A model generated the notes under the pieces. That model did no database searches. It saw only the letters and a list, made by a program, of their open reading frames with translations, and was not told where the DNA came from. A DNA stretch of 64,000 nucleotides from Corticium candelabrum (taxonomy: Eukaryota > Porifera > Homoscleromorpha > Homosclerophorida > Plakinidae), in assembly GCF_963422355.1 (NCBI RefSeq), contig NC_085103.1, forward strand, positions 479,682-543,681, written 5' to 3'. Each line of letters opens with the position of its first letter. The first letter of the stretch is position 1. Shown here piece by piece: positions 11,974 to 42,908 of the stretch. The position numbers and the translations under genes were made by a program.

Positions 11974-13381
11974 CTATTTACTAATTCTAATTTCTAACCC
12001 TAGGAATTCGTGACCAGTGTTAGTCGCGCTGCTGTCTGTGACACGTGACCGTGTAGTCAATCTCATGCACTTCCATAACAATATTGTTGCACTTCAGATT
12101 TTTCGGTGGCTGTGTAAGCTGCAAACATCGTATACGGAAAGAGGATTAAAGCGGATGTTGATACACCGAGCGGACGGTTACTAGCTTGCTTTCAATCAAC
12201 AGAAGACTTCAAATAGAATATGTAATAGATGGTATGTCTGTCCGATTCTGGACAGGGCAGTAGCCGGCGGTTTGTAAGTCACCAGGTCCAGTTGAAAATT
12301 CGCACAGACGCGCATGTGTCGTGTTAAATCCAGTCGGTATTAAATAAGTATCTGTGCTCGTTAAATTCTGTCGTTAAATTCAGTCACGATGAAAAAGATC
12401 TAGACTCGGTTATATTCAGTCTGGAGTTGAAAGAATAGTGTCCTCGATCACTTGGTTTGGTCTAGACTTTTTAACACGCGTACAGTACCATTCGCCCGAC
12501 TGTTTTCTTCAATGTACACTGCTAGAATTCAGTCAGATAGTGCGTTAGATGTTAGACAAATGGCCGCTTCATTGCTTCCTAGCTATGGTGAGATGCAAAG
12601 TATTAGTAATGTCCTAGACGAACACGATTTAATGGAATGCAATGACGGTGCTCTAGAGTGATTCACAGGGAAGGAATGTACCGTGTCTACGCTCAAGTGT
12701 TCGGCGACGCCCAGTCCTCATTTGGTGGTCACGGAATGAGCATCGGCCCGGTTGCCCATCACTGCGAATAATCGGGCAACAGGGGGTGATCGACAATCGT
12801 TCTAGACTGCAGTGGATGTCTATTTGAACGAAGGCGTTGTAGACAGTGGTAGCTACCACGAAACTAGGAACCCATGACGTACTACTTCTCCATGCCTCGT
12901 TCGTTTTCGGTGCTAGTCGCCAATCAGAAGACGCCGAAACGTTGACACTAAACGGTTGCCAGATAGACATAAACGTTTAGTCAATTGTAACTGCAAATGA
13001 TGGCAGGATTGTGATAATCAACGTAATGTGTAGATGTTTGTTGAATATGGTCCATGTGTTGTCCTACTTGACATTTAATTAAACGGCAACCTGCAACTTA
13101 TGAAATGCATGTTCCAAGCAAGAAAACAACATTTGCTTGACTACTTATCTAACACTGCGGTTCAACCATGGATGTACATTGCATGCTTTCTATACTTGTG
13201 CTGCGATATCGCTTTTAGCTCCATGGTAACGCGTGGTTATCTTCACGTTCGTCTCCATGCATGCACGTACATTCGTATCTTTAGGCGCTTACGCGGTCGG
13301 ACTGAACTTAATGCAAACTCGTGTGTAAATGTAGCTTACACAACGTTTTCACTCGTCTAAGCCACACGTAAGCTATACTAA
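11974..13381. other. Interval without a recognised gene
   Basis: Several frames of 60-105 codons are open on both strands (for example 12452-12661 + and 12653-12970 -). None shows a family signature or consistent splice sites. Non-coding intergenic sequence is the simplest reading. Confidence 0.45.
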
Positions 13382-13492
13382 ATGGAGCGCCAACGTGGAC
13401 AAAAATCGATGATGCGAATCGATCATCGCTGTGCATTCGCATCATCGCTTGTCGATTCGCATCATCGATTCTTGTCCACGTTGGCGCTCCAT
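13382..13492. mobile_element. 111 bp near-perfect palindromic MITE
   Basis: The arms ATGGAGCGCCAACGTGGACA and TGTCCACGTTGGCGCTCCAT are exact inverted repeats. Inside are further repeats of ATTCGCATCATCG. The element can fold almost completely into one hairpin. Flanks are AT-rich with no clear duplication. Confidence 0.85.
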
Positions 13493-13778
13493 AATTATAC
13501 AACGTGTATACGCGATACATACGGCCTCGTTATACGCAGTGCAAGATCTGCCTAGTCATGAAATAGCGTTAGCATTTGTTTCAGCTGTTCGAAATACTCT
13601 GAAGTAAAATATACACAGCCGAGAAAAGAATGATGCGACAATGCAGTTGCATATCGTGCAAATAGATAATGATTTGGTATTTTAAAAGTTAATTTTCATC
13701 GTATTTAGTTAAGTATACCTATTTTGTCAATATCGACAAAGCATCTCGAAAAGCAATACAGAAAAATCAATATGAGAG

Positions 13779-28588
<14,810 letters not shown>

Positions 28589-29010
28589 ATCGTGTTGCTG
28601 GTTACGGGTAAGCGTCCAGTGCCAAACGTGTTTGCGCAATCTCGGTGCCCGGATTGCAATTAGGGTCAAAGTGTTGTGTAAGAAGTGTCCTAACCACAGT
28701 AGGTAAATGCACATTTTTTTACAAGAATCCAACAAAGCATCACCGATGCGTATAGTTAGCACTCACTCCTCCTTCGTTTTACCACGTGAATGTCACGTGT
28801 GTGTAGGAGCATGGGATTTCACACGTGTTGCTGAATTTTTAACGTACATGTATATTCATGTAGTTAGTTAGAAAATACGTATCTACTCTAGGACAGTAAA
28901 CTGTAAAACACTGACGGCAAAAACCAAATGTTTAAATTTTAACTGTATTAATAATTTTGTTCTACAATGGAAAGTTGCAAATTACTGTTCTGGACCTCGA
29001 GCCTAGATCG
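28589..29010. promoter_or_regulatory. Bidirectional promoter region with three CACGTG E-boxes
   Basis: This is the 422 bp between the start codons of the divergent paralogues A (-) and B (+). Three CACGTG E-boxes lie at 28783-28788, 28794-28799 and 28822-28827, within 45 bp. CACGTG is the core site for bHLH factors of the Myc/MITF/USF and HIF-related classes. No TATA box was assigned. Transcription start sites are unknown, so the promoter call rests on gene geometry and the clustered sites. Confidence 0.6.
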
Positions 29011-34589
<5,579 letters not shown>

Positions 34590-35195
34590 ATTTCTGTTGA
34601 AGAATGTTTTCCGTCTGTGTTAGCTTTTTAACTTTGAAGGCTAGCGATAATTCTAGCTGTGTGCTAGCCCTGTGTACACAAAGTTATCGATTGTATACTC
34701 AAGAAAGGCTCTTTTCCGTTTAGAGAATTAGATTGATAGAAATGGTAAACAATTCACGGTCGCATGAGCTCATGCAGTCACCAATTAGAACGCTGTAGTG
34801 AAGCAAACGACGGTCTCACCTCAAATTTAGTGCGTAGAGGACTCTGGTATCTTTCTCGACCGGGTACCGTTGGAGTGGGCGTGGTATTTTATTGTATTTA
34901 ACTGAAAGGACCGTATATAGGCTGTTCAACCGTCAATGGCAGCGTCTAAGCGGTAACCCGAGGCGCGCATGCGTATGGGTGACAGTAAGACCGGGTTAGA
35001 CAGCCGGATGTGGGGGGTCGATAGACGGTATTATTGATTTATAGCAAGTTTTGTGCAAATGCAATAAGCAACTTTTGTGCTTTTGTCGGGTGTCGTGAGC
35101 TGCTGCTAGCGCACGTCAAACGAGCACTTGTGCGCAAAAGGCCTGTTCCTACTAATTACAAGAATGCAAAAATATTTATGTAATCAATAAATAAA
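34590..35195. other. Intergenic, downstream of JmjC-like gene B
   Basis: No gene or repeat recognised. Possible 3' untranslated region of gene B in the first part; no clear AATAAA was assigned. Confidence 0.4.
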
Positions 35196-35466
35196 GTAGG
35201 GATGGCTGCGTACTTTAAGCTAGTGCTTGAAGAAATAGGGGGTTGAAACTTTCGTGTACTCATACTTTACATCTGAAACCAGTCTCATACTTTACATCTG
35301 AAACCAATTTCCCACAACTAAATCCCTACTCCTATCCAAGCAGCCACCTTGAAACCAAACAGAGTGAAGTAGGGATTTGTTTCAGATGTAAAGTATGAGT
35401 ACTTGTCTGCGAAAGTTTCGACCCCTAGTTCTTCAAGCAACTAGAGTAAGCAGCCATCCCTACTTT
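35196..35466. mobile_element. Foldback MITE, 'AAGTAGGGATGGC' family, copy 1
   Basis: The ends AAGTAGGGATGGCTGC and GCAGCCATCCCTACTT enclose blocks present in both orientations (CATACTTTACATCTGAAACC and GTTTCAGATGTAAAGTATG). A second copy is at 54194-54466. The following ~360 bp (to about 35830) contain two diverged direct copies of a segment with CAAAAGTAAAGTTTCATT. These match, inverted, the left flank of copy 2. Confidence 0.85.
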
Positions 35467-35830
35467 GTTACACTAACACAATTCTTCACAGTTCTCGTCT
35501 ATATTGCACTTGCATCAAGCAAATCGGGTGTCTGATATTAGAGAACACGAATATTTTGTATTCTTGTTCATGTCCTTTTACTAGAGAAACACATACATTG
35601 TTACAACTCATAGTGTATTTGATCCTTTAGCTAACTAGACTGCTACGTTAGCTTAATGCTGCTGCTCTAATACTCTACACAGAAGTAAAGTTTCATTAGT
35701 ACCAGGCAATGCTAGAACATTAATTAATTGTACACAAGCTAGTTTATTACAAAGAAACATTGTACAACTCATAGTATATTTGAGAATTCCTTAAACTGCT
35801 ACGGTAATGCTTCTACTCTTTATCTATACA

Positions 35831-36910
35831 AAAGTAAAGTTTCATTGCGATCGCTTAGTTATTCGCACTTTCCTCCGTGTTTCTTTGTACGAACGGAGGT
35901 CATATACTACACAACAAAAGGGCTTGCCTCGTAATGTGAAAAACACACGGAAAAATCAAAGTCTACACGAAGCGGGAAAACGAAATCTCTAGGTACTGGA
36001 CGTTATTTGGAAAACCGCCTCGTACGTTTTTGTTAGCCTAATGCTCCGCTATCAAGTTTGCTCTGAGATAGCACCAAACTTCCCAACTTGATGTGTGACC
36101 AGAAACATGTAGCCGCGAGGGCGGAGTCAGAGATGCGCGGACAGGTGAAGTTCTCCTTTAATTAATTAATTAAGACGGAATTCTCAAGCCGCAGACGTAA
36201 ATCTTCGTCTGTGTATTTGATGACTAGATTTTGTTCAGTATTTCTGTAACGTGGTGGTCAGTCTTCGCAGAATTGGAGAGAATTTGTCCACCAGCTGTCG
36301 AATCTACGTAGAGAATCTTCAGTGAATCACCGTCTTGGTCCCTGAGTTTTAGCTTCGCGTGTCATCTATTCGCAGAGCCAATCTGACAAATCAATAATCC
36401 TGTTAACTCAGAGTATACTCAGTCAATACAGTACCGGCAAACGCACATGGCTCTAGATAATACCCGTGTAAAACGCAACTTTACACAAACCGAAACGGTG
36501 GATACAAACCTCACCAAACCAAAACCATGTGACAATAATTATTAATATTAAAGAGAAGTTAGTCTTCTACTTTAGCTTAATACTTTATAAAATATAATTT
36601 AGTAAATCCGGGACTTTATTAGATGTGCTCCCGGATGCGAACTAAAGTTACACATGCAGGAGGGCTATCCAGTCAGCAGTCCGTCTCCACTAGACTCCAC
36701 GACATCCGCCTGTTTATCATGCAGTGGTAGTGATCACAGCGGAGGTTCAAATGCTTCTCGTTTTTCTCTTACACCAGGACTCTTCGCTTTTCATAAGAAG
36801 GGAAACATGGACTCACAGCTAGGATATGCGACTATCAGCATTAGAGGTTAGCCTTGTTTAATTATTAGTTCGAGTAAATACATATATATGTACTAGTAGC
36901 TATGGATGTG
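35831..36910. other. Intergenic interval with one dispersed repeat
   Basis: No gene recognised. Positions 36060-36162 match 40827-40926 in the same orientation (GATAGCRCCAAACTTCCCAA, then GGGCGG and GTCAGAGATGCG). A short frame at 36654-36851 is without features. Confidence 0.45.
36060..36162 (+). repeat. Dispersed ~100 bp repeat, copy 1
   Basis: Shares AACTTCCCAACTTGATGTGT and TCCTTTAAT with 40827-40926. Between them lie the nested inverted-repeat elements and the BEL/Pao remnant. No terminal inverted repeats were seen, so its class is unknown. Confidence 0.7.
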
Positions 36911-38058
36911 TAGCCTCGCCCCAGACGCAATGTGGATTGCAGCCCCGGATGCACCGCCATCACCTGGTTTGGTACCCCCTTGCGGTCACCGCTTATATCA
37001 TGTCCCTCGGGACATGATTAGTGTCAGTTATTTTGTCCGCGTATTAGATTACAGGAAACGACTAGCGTGGGATCTAGCCTCGAAGTTCCAGACTGTCTCC
37101 CAAAAAATGAGAGATGGTCTGGATCATCTTCTGATCGAGTTTGGAAGTGATCCAAGTCAGCCAATCAGCAAGCTGCTGCCACTGAAGTGGCGGCCAATGA
37201 ACGCTGAGAGTTATGTAGTGACATGCATGGCTTCTGGCAAAGGCGTGTTCGACAACTGTGTGTAAAGACAGCTCGTAATTGATTGCATACACGTGCGCCT
37301 TTTGTGATGTGAAACTGCACTGGACTGTGCCTTTAAAACAGCGCCCAATGCTCTCAAAATTGATTCAATGCATCCCGAACAGCGGACCGCTGTAGATTTG
37401 CCGCCATCGCAGTTGATTACCACCCACCTTGTTTGAACACACCTCTAAAATGTAGTAATTGATCTCCTATTGTCACATTGGGCGGCATAGCACTATTACC
37501 TAGAGAGGTGTTTTTGACTGTTGCAACCCTTTCATTTCACTTAGGTTAACTACGCCTACTTCCGAACTTGGTTTGATCAGAATTTGATCCAGCCTGTCTC
37601 TCATTTCTTTTGGGAGACGGTCTGGAACTTCGAGGCTACGTGGGATCTTGCAGACAGCAGTCTAATGCATTGCAGTAGAGGCATATGACGCATTGTAGTA
37701 GAGGCATATGATGCATTGCAGCTTCAACTGGGAACTTGTGCACGCGTGCAAAGGCATATGATGCACTGCCAGTGCCATTTCTGATCTTCCATTTCACTGC
37801 TACGCTTCCTAGCGTAGCTGCAATATCTTACCAACGCTCGACAGTGGCCTAAAATCGCAATATCAACAAGTACAGAGGCTAGAACAATGCCAAAGCCCAA
37901 TTAAAAGCTCAATTTCTAGCTAATATCATTTAGTATGACACGAGCTGAAGAATTTGATTACATATTACTCCCGCCCACAAAGACGGTACCAAACCAGACA
38001 TAGTGGTGATGGCGGCGCATCCGGGGCTGCAATCCACACTGCGTCTGGGGCGAGGCTA
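36911..38058. mobile_element. Inverted-repeat element with 9 bp TSD (outer of nested pair)
   Basis: The ends TAGCCTCGCCCCAGACGCA and (inverted) the same sequence at 38058 extend for about 60 bp of inverted repeat (through GATTGCAGCCCCGGATGC). ATGGATGTG is duplicated exactly at 36902-36910 and 38059-38067. Nine-base duplications suggest the Mutator-like or Merlin group. Without the inner insertion the element is about 575 bp. An open frame at 36906-37265 simply crosses its left arm and the inner element. Confidence 0.9.
37075..37638. mobile_element. Inverted-repeat element with 9 bp TSD (inner, inserted in the outer)
   Basis: The ends TAGCCTCGAAGTTCCAGAC and its inverted copy (GTCTGGAACTTCGAGGCTA) continue through CTCCCAAAAAATGAGAGA-like sequence. 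CGTGGGATC is duplicated exactly at 37066-37074 and 37639-37647. It has the same eight terminal bases (TAGCCTCG) and the same TSD length as the outer element but a different interior, so it is a related family. Non-coding, 564 bp. Confidence 0.9.
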
Positions 38059-38602
38059 ATGGATGTGGCGGGTGCTGATTAACTGCTCTCATGGTTTTGG
38101 TTTGGTGATGCAATCAGGTTATGTATTCAGGTTTCTACAGATCGAAATTGACTGAATGCCTAAACTTTTCTCAAAGATGCCTATAGGACAGTGTTTCCAG
38201 TGATAGTGTAGCATGAAGTAGCCTCAGCCTTCCAGATCCATGTAGCAGCAATCTAACCCTAGGCCATATAAGAATTGGCACTACACGGGTGTTATCTCTA
38301 TTCCGATTTCATAATCCTGGTCGCTATCATAATCGTAATCGTGATTGTAATTGTAATTGTGATCGTATTCCATACTCTGATTGTTTAAATGATCTATTTG
38401 TTGTACCAAAGAAACTCAAGCACAAGCACAAGCACTAACCCGTGCACAACTTACACTGACTCTACAAAATTGATTACAACTATATATAGTCAGAGTCACA
38501 TGGTCACGTGTTTAAGCACACGACTATAGATCATGTGCTTCTCATGTCAATCAATTGTCAAGTCTAATCTGTCTCAATTAATCATGACAACAGGCGTGAC
38601 AC

Positions 38603-40740
38603 TCCCCACCAAACTTTGTCAGAACAATCAATTTAGTCAACTCTATCTTTTTTCGGCACTTCCAAAGGGTACCATACAGTAATCGACCTCGTCAGAGTCT
38701 TTCGATTGGGACGCAACAGGTATGCACTCAGAACATTGCCATCAAAGCTTTCTACTAGCTCTTTGATTCTTCCTAGTTTCCACATTCCTCATTTGAGTTG
38801 TTGGTCACGAATGACAACAACCTCTCCAATTCTTGGTTCTGTTGTATCTGTTGGATCTTTATGGCCTTTCCCAAATTGTTCCCTAAGGCTCAGTAAATAG
38901 TTGTCATACCATGGTTCCAGAATCCTTCTAAGATCTTTTCAATGTTGTTTCTAATATGTCAATAATTTGTTTGCTCAGTCATTGGTTTCCTTGTAATCTT
39001 CATCTGAAGAATCAGAGTCTAGTAATACTAAAACCAAGTTCTGACTCTCATTCAGGAAGTGTGCTGGATTTAGAGCAAAGTTTGATCCAACATTTTGTTT
39101 ACATACATTAGTGGTCGTCTGTTGATCACTGCTTCTGTTTCCATGAGAAGAGTGACTAGTTAATTCCAAGTAAGTAGTCTTTTGCCAACTGCCTTTCAGA
39201 AAGAGTGTTTGACTATTCCAACAAGGCGCTCATAAAATTGCCGTTGCTGTGGAGCTAACTCCACTATGAATTTCCATGTTATTCCTTCCGAAGCGGAATA
39301 CCTCATATCTTCATTACTTGCTGACACTTTCTCAGATCTGGTCAGAGCCTTGTGAGTCAATCGAAATGGAGGGGCATTGAGATTATTTGATTAGGTTTTA
39401 CCTGTCCTGCAATAAATCTTATTAAACTGTTCAAGAATTCTCTTGCTGATAAATCAATAATCCACTCCAAATGTATGGCTCTTGTGACCAAGCATGTAAA
39501 CAAACAAACCCATACCTTTGTTGTTTGTTGACCTTCTTTTATGACTATCGGCCCTAGGCAATCAAGATCAGTATTCTTGAATGGTGTAGATCTTGGTACT
39601 CTCTCCTTAGGCAAGGGGGCACTTCTAGTAGAAAAAGGTGCTTCTTCAGGTCGTCTACAAATAATACAATGAGCGATTACTTGACAAACTTCAGCTCTTT
39701 TTTGTGGAATCCAGTATGTTTGTCTGATCCGAGAGAGTGTATGAGACACTCCTGCATGAAACAATTTGTAATGTGCATCTTTAACAAGCTCTGTAAAGTG
39801 TTGTCTTCTTGGGAGTAGAATAGGAAACTCTGCATCATGTTCCAATTCATCCTACAAACGTGCGTGACTTCTCAAATGGTCAAATTGATCAGGTTCAAGG
39901 TCTAACTGAAGTTGTAAGCAATGTTTCCTGCCTTTCTTTAGTTGTGAGATGAGATCCTCAAAACAGTTGTGCTGTACTATGTATTCCCACAACTTTCGTG
40001 ACAACCTGATTTCTTTGGCATTCAGTAGTCTGAGCCTAGTTGCTGTCTGCAATAGTTGTCCTGTCAATAGATTCCGTTCTGTAAATGATGTTGGATAATC
40101 TTCCTTCAGTCGTTTCCATAAAAGTGTATAGAAACCTGGCAACACAGGCAGTTACATTTAGAAATTTCTGCAATGTTGAATATTTAGTTCCATCAATAGC
40201 TGTTCCTGTTACTGTCTGACTCTCTACAAAATTAGTAGGCTCTAGCATTATCGTCTTTGATCCCTTTGTCTCCCATTCACTTTTTTCAGCATCTCTTGCG
40301 TAATTATAGTATTGTTAGTTACAGGCCAGTGTTCTTCTAATTCTGTTAACCACATAGGACCATTCCACCACAAATTGAAGTTCTTGAGATCAGGCACTGT
40401 GAGTCCCCTTGTTATATGGTTAGCTGGATTTTGGTCTGAAGGATTGTATTGAAATGTCACATTTTCCTATTTGTGAAGTTATTTTGATTTTGTTCTTCAT
40501 GAACGTTGACAACCGTTTACTAGTCTCATCCAATGAAGAACACGTTGTGAATCGGTGATTATCACACGTTTGTCTATTAGAAATTTCAGTTTCTGAGTCA
40601 CAAAGTTTGTGGCTCTTCTTCCAATATCTACAGCAAGGAACTCTAGCTGAGGTAGTGTGATACGGTTTTCAGTTTGTTTCGATGTTTCATTGGATAGATA
40701 TGAATCCTTGACTGGTGTAAGTCATCTTTGCGAACAGAAG
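38603..40740 (-). mobile_element. BEL/Pao LTR retrotransposon, 3' half of pol
   Basis: On the minus strand, from right to left, there is an RNase H segment (QLEFLAVDIGRRATNF and VIITDSQRVLHWM near 40580-40670). Next come NPANHITRGLTVPDL and LWWNGPMWL near 40370-40430. The integrase zinc-binding and core segment follows (HAGVSHTLSRIRQTYWIP, CIICRR, DLDCLGPI; 39845-39360). The C-terminal domain (IGEVVVIRDQQLK, VWYPLEVP) ends with a stop at 38633. The LWWNGP motif and this order are diagnostic of BEL/Pao. A polypurine stretch (GGTGGGGAG) followed by TGTCACGCC near 38603-38615 looks like the start of the 3' LTR. Gag, protease and RT are absent; several frames are broken. Confidence 0.85.
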
Positions 40741-40826
40741 ATTGTCCTTGAAATGTTTACTGTTTTGATATACATAGATAAATTGGCTTCAACACTATTG
40801 CAATTATTTTCCACTTATGTAGCTGT

Positions 40827-40926
40827 TATGAGATAGCGCCAAACTTCCCAACTTGATGTGTGACAAGAAACGTTTAGCGCCAAGGGCGGTGTCAGAGATG
40901 CGTCGACCGGTGGAGTGTTCCTTTAA
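40827..40926 (+). repeat. Dispersed ~100 bp repeat, copy 2
   Basis: Matches 36060-36162 in direct orientation, adjoining the right end of the BEL/Pao remnant. Confidence 0.7.
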
Positions 40927-41799
40927 TAACCTGCAATTAGTAATTGCCAACTGTTCCAAAGTATTTAATGTAAATGTGCACTGTTGTCAGAAAGTTAACG
41001 CTGTATTTATACTTTGCATTGTTATCGCAATATTTGTTCATTGGTTGTCTTTGTCTTGACAGTGCTTCTAATGAATTTGCACGCTGTTTATTGTGCTGCT
41101 ATTAACAATATTGCTGCCTGGGTTTTGCTCATATTACGTACTATTAACTGCTTCAGCGCTTGCACGTAGTTCCTGGTTAGTTATCATTGTTATCACTACG
41201 CCTCTAGCTAGTTTACATTGGTGTCACAATTCTCTAGTTCGTTTGCCTTATTTCTCAATTGTTTTTGTTTGTTTGGACTGATATGATGTTAAGTCTAGCT
41301 AGCTTTAAACGTTATGAACTTGTTCTTTAACTAATTAAAACTGTTATATCAGTTGTATCTGTTATATTAGGCAGGGCTTGAAAAATCGGTACAACTAGTT
41401 GTTGTCATTTGTAGAGTTTCCAAAAACTTTAAGTCGTCAAAATTATTTTTAGTCTAGGACGCCATGTTGATATCAATCATGGTGTTTAGTAGTATATCGC
41501 CATTTTGGAGCTCGCACGAGGAGAAGACAGGGTACGAGTCTAGTGCAAGCATACAGTGCAGCATTCCGTACTTCACAATGGCATGCAACCAAGAGTATCC
41601 AACACATTACCGCTGATCCAATTGATACGATGTGTTACACTAGGCAGAGCTAAGACATCTTTGCGGAGGCAGGGAAGACAATGGTGGTAGCTAATTGAAT
41701 CATCCAGTGTTGAGTCTTCCTCAGCACTAATATCATCCATTGCCTTCATATAGTCAATAAAAAATTATATTTGTTATAAAGTCTAGTCTTGCTTCGGAC
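40927..41799. other. Interval without a recognised gene
   Basis: A minus-strand reading at about 41757-41576 is open for about 60 codons with acidic then cysteine-containing composition (AMDDISAEEDSTLDD, HHCLPCLRKDV). I could not attach splice sites or a family. Otherwise AT-rich, featureless. Confidence 0.35.
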
Positions 41800-42790
41800 G
41801 ACAAGTTGCAGAGCTTACACAGGAATGCATCAATCTCGGTTGAAGGTGGCTTCGAGCAAGCGCCTGAAACAGATGCAAGACATTTCCGTACGTGTTGTAG
41901 TTTTCTTCGTCTGCGGTCCTGGAGCGGGAAGCCTATGAACGGGCAGTATCGCCGTCTCACTGAACAACCGCCTGTGGACATGAAAGAGATCTACGGATGG
42001 CTAAAGGCAGCGAATCTTTCTGCTGCAACTGAGAGACTGGTTGTTGCTGCTCAAAGCCAAGCTTTTCGACTCGGTACTATGAGCACAATATTCTACATCG
42101 TGACGTCAGTCCTACTTGCCGCATGTGCAGTGTAGGGCTGGAAACAGTCAACCACATTGTGGCAGGTTGTAGTGCTTTGGCACCGATGGACTACACTGAT
42201 CGACACTGTCAGGTGGCCTCCATCATTCACTGGGATGTTTGTCGCCATTTTGGGGTTTCAGTGGAGAGCAGATGGTATCGGCATCATCCTGATAGGCTTG
42301 TGGAGACGGATGACATTATTATGATGTGGGATACCACCATCCCCACTGCCAAGAAGATCAAAGCCAATCGTCCAGACGTCTGTCTCAGAAATAAGAAGAC
42401 AAACACTTTTCTTATTGATATCAGCTGTCCTGCTGATGACAACATTGGCAGGAAACATGCTGAGAACTTGGCAAAGTACAGCGACTTGCGAGTGGAGATA
42501 AGCCGCATGTGGCATTGTCGAACACTTGTGGTTTCGGTGGTCTTGGGAGCTTTGGGCACAGTGCACGCAGGTATTGCATGGTGGCTGGACATTATTCGAG
42601 GTCATCACAACCTGCAGCACTTACAGAAAACAATGCTTGTGGGATCTACTTGGATCCTTCGTAAAGTCATGTCTTCTTTCTAGGCAGCCGTGATGGTCTA
42701 AGTTCTTCTGAAGCAGGGTTTGCTTCCGGTACTTGTAATAGACTTTGCAAACCAGACTGATCTGGTTGAGCACCACATAGAGTCTACTCT
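41800..42790 (+). mobile_element. LINE tail with zinc knuckle and restriction-like endonuclease
   Basis: A 5'-truncated non-LTR element. In order: KPMNGQYRRLTEQPP near 41930, WLKAANLSAATERLVVAAQ near 42000, the knuckle CRMCSVGLETVNHIVAGC near 42120, and IIHWDVCRHFGV. The endonuclease core with RPDVCLRN and LIDISCPADDNIGRK (PD...D...K) is near 42380, then YSDLRVEISRMW and VVLGALGTVHAG. The protein ends at 42683 after one frameshift. The 3' UTR extends to about 42770 (CAGACTGATCTGG). This is a different LINE family from the pair in gene A. Its tail is repeated at 43709-44003. Confidence 0.88.
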
Positions 42791-42908
42791 CTGTTCGCGT
42801 TGACTTTATGCTCGGAACTGACTAATGATGCAGCTGTATCTGTTTACCACACTCAGATGTTAAGTGATATCCCATTAACTGTTCTAGAGGTCATATTATA
42901 ATACAAAG

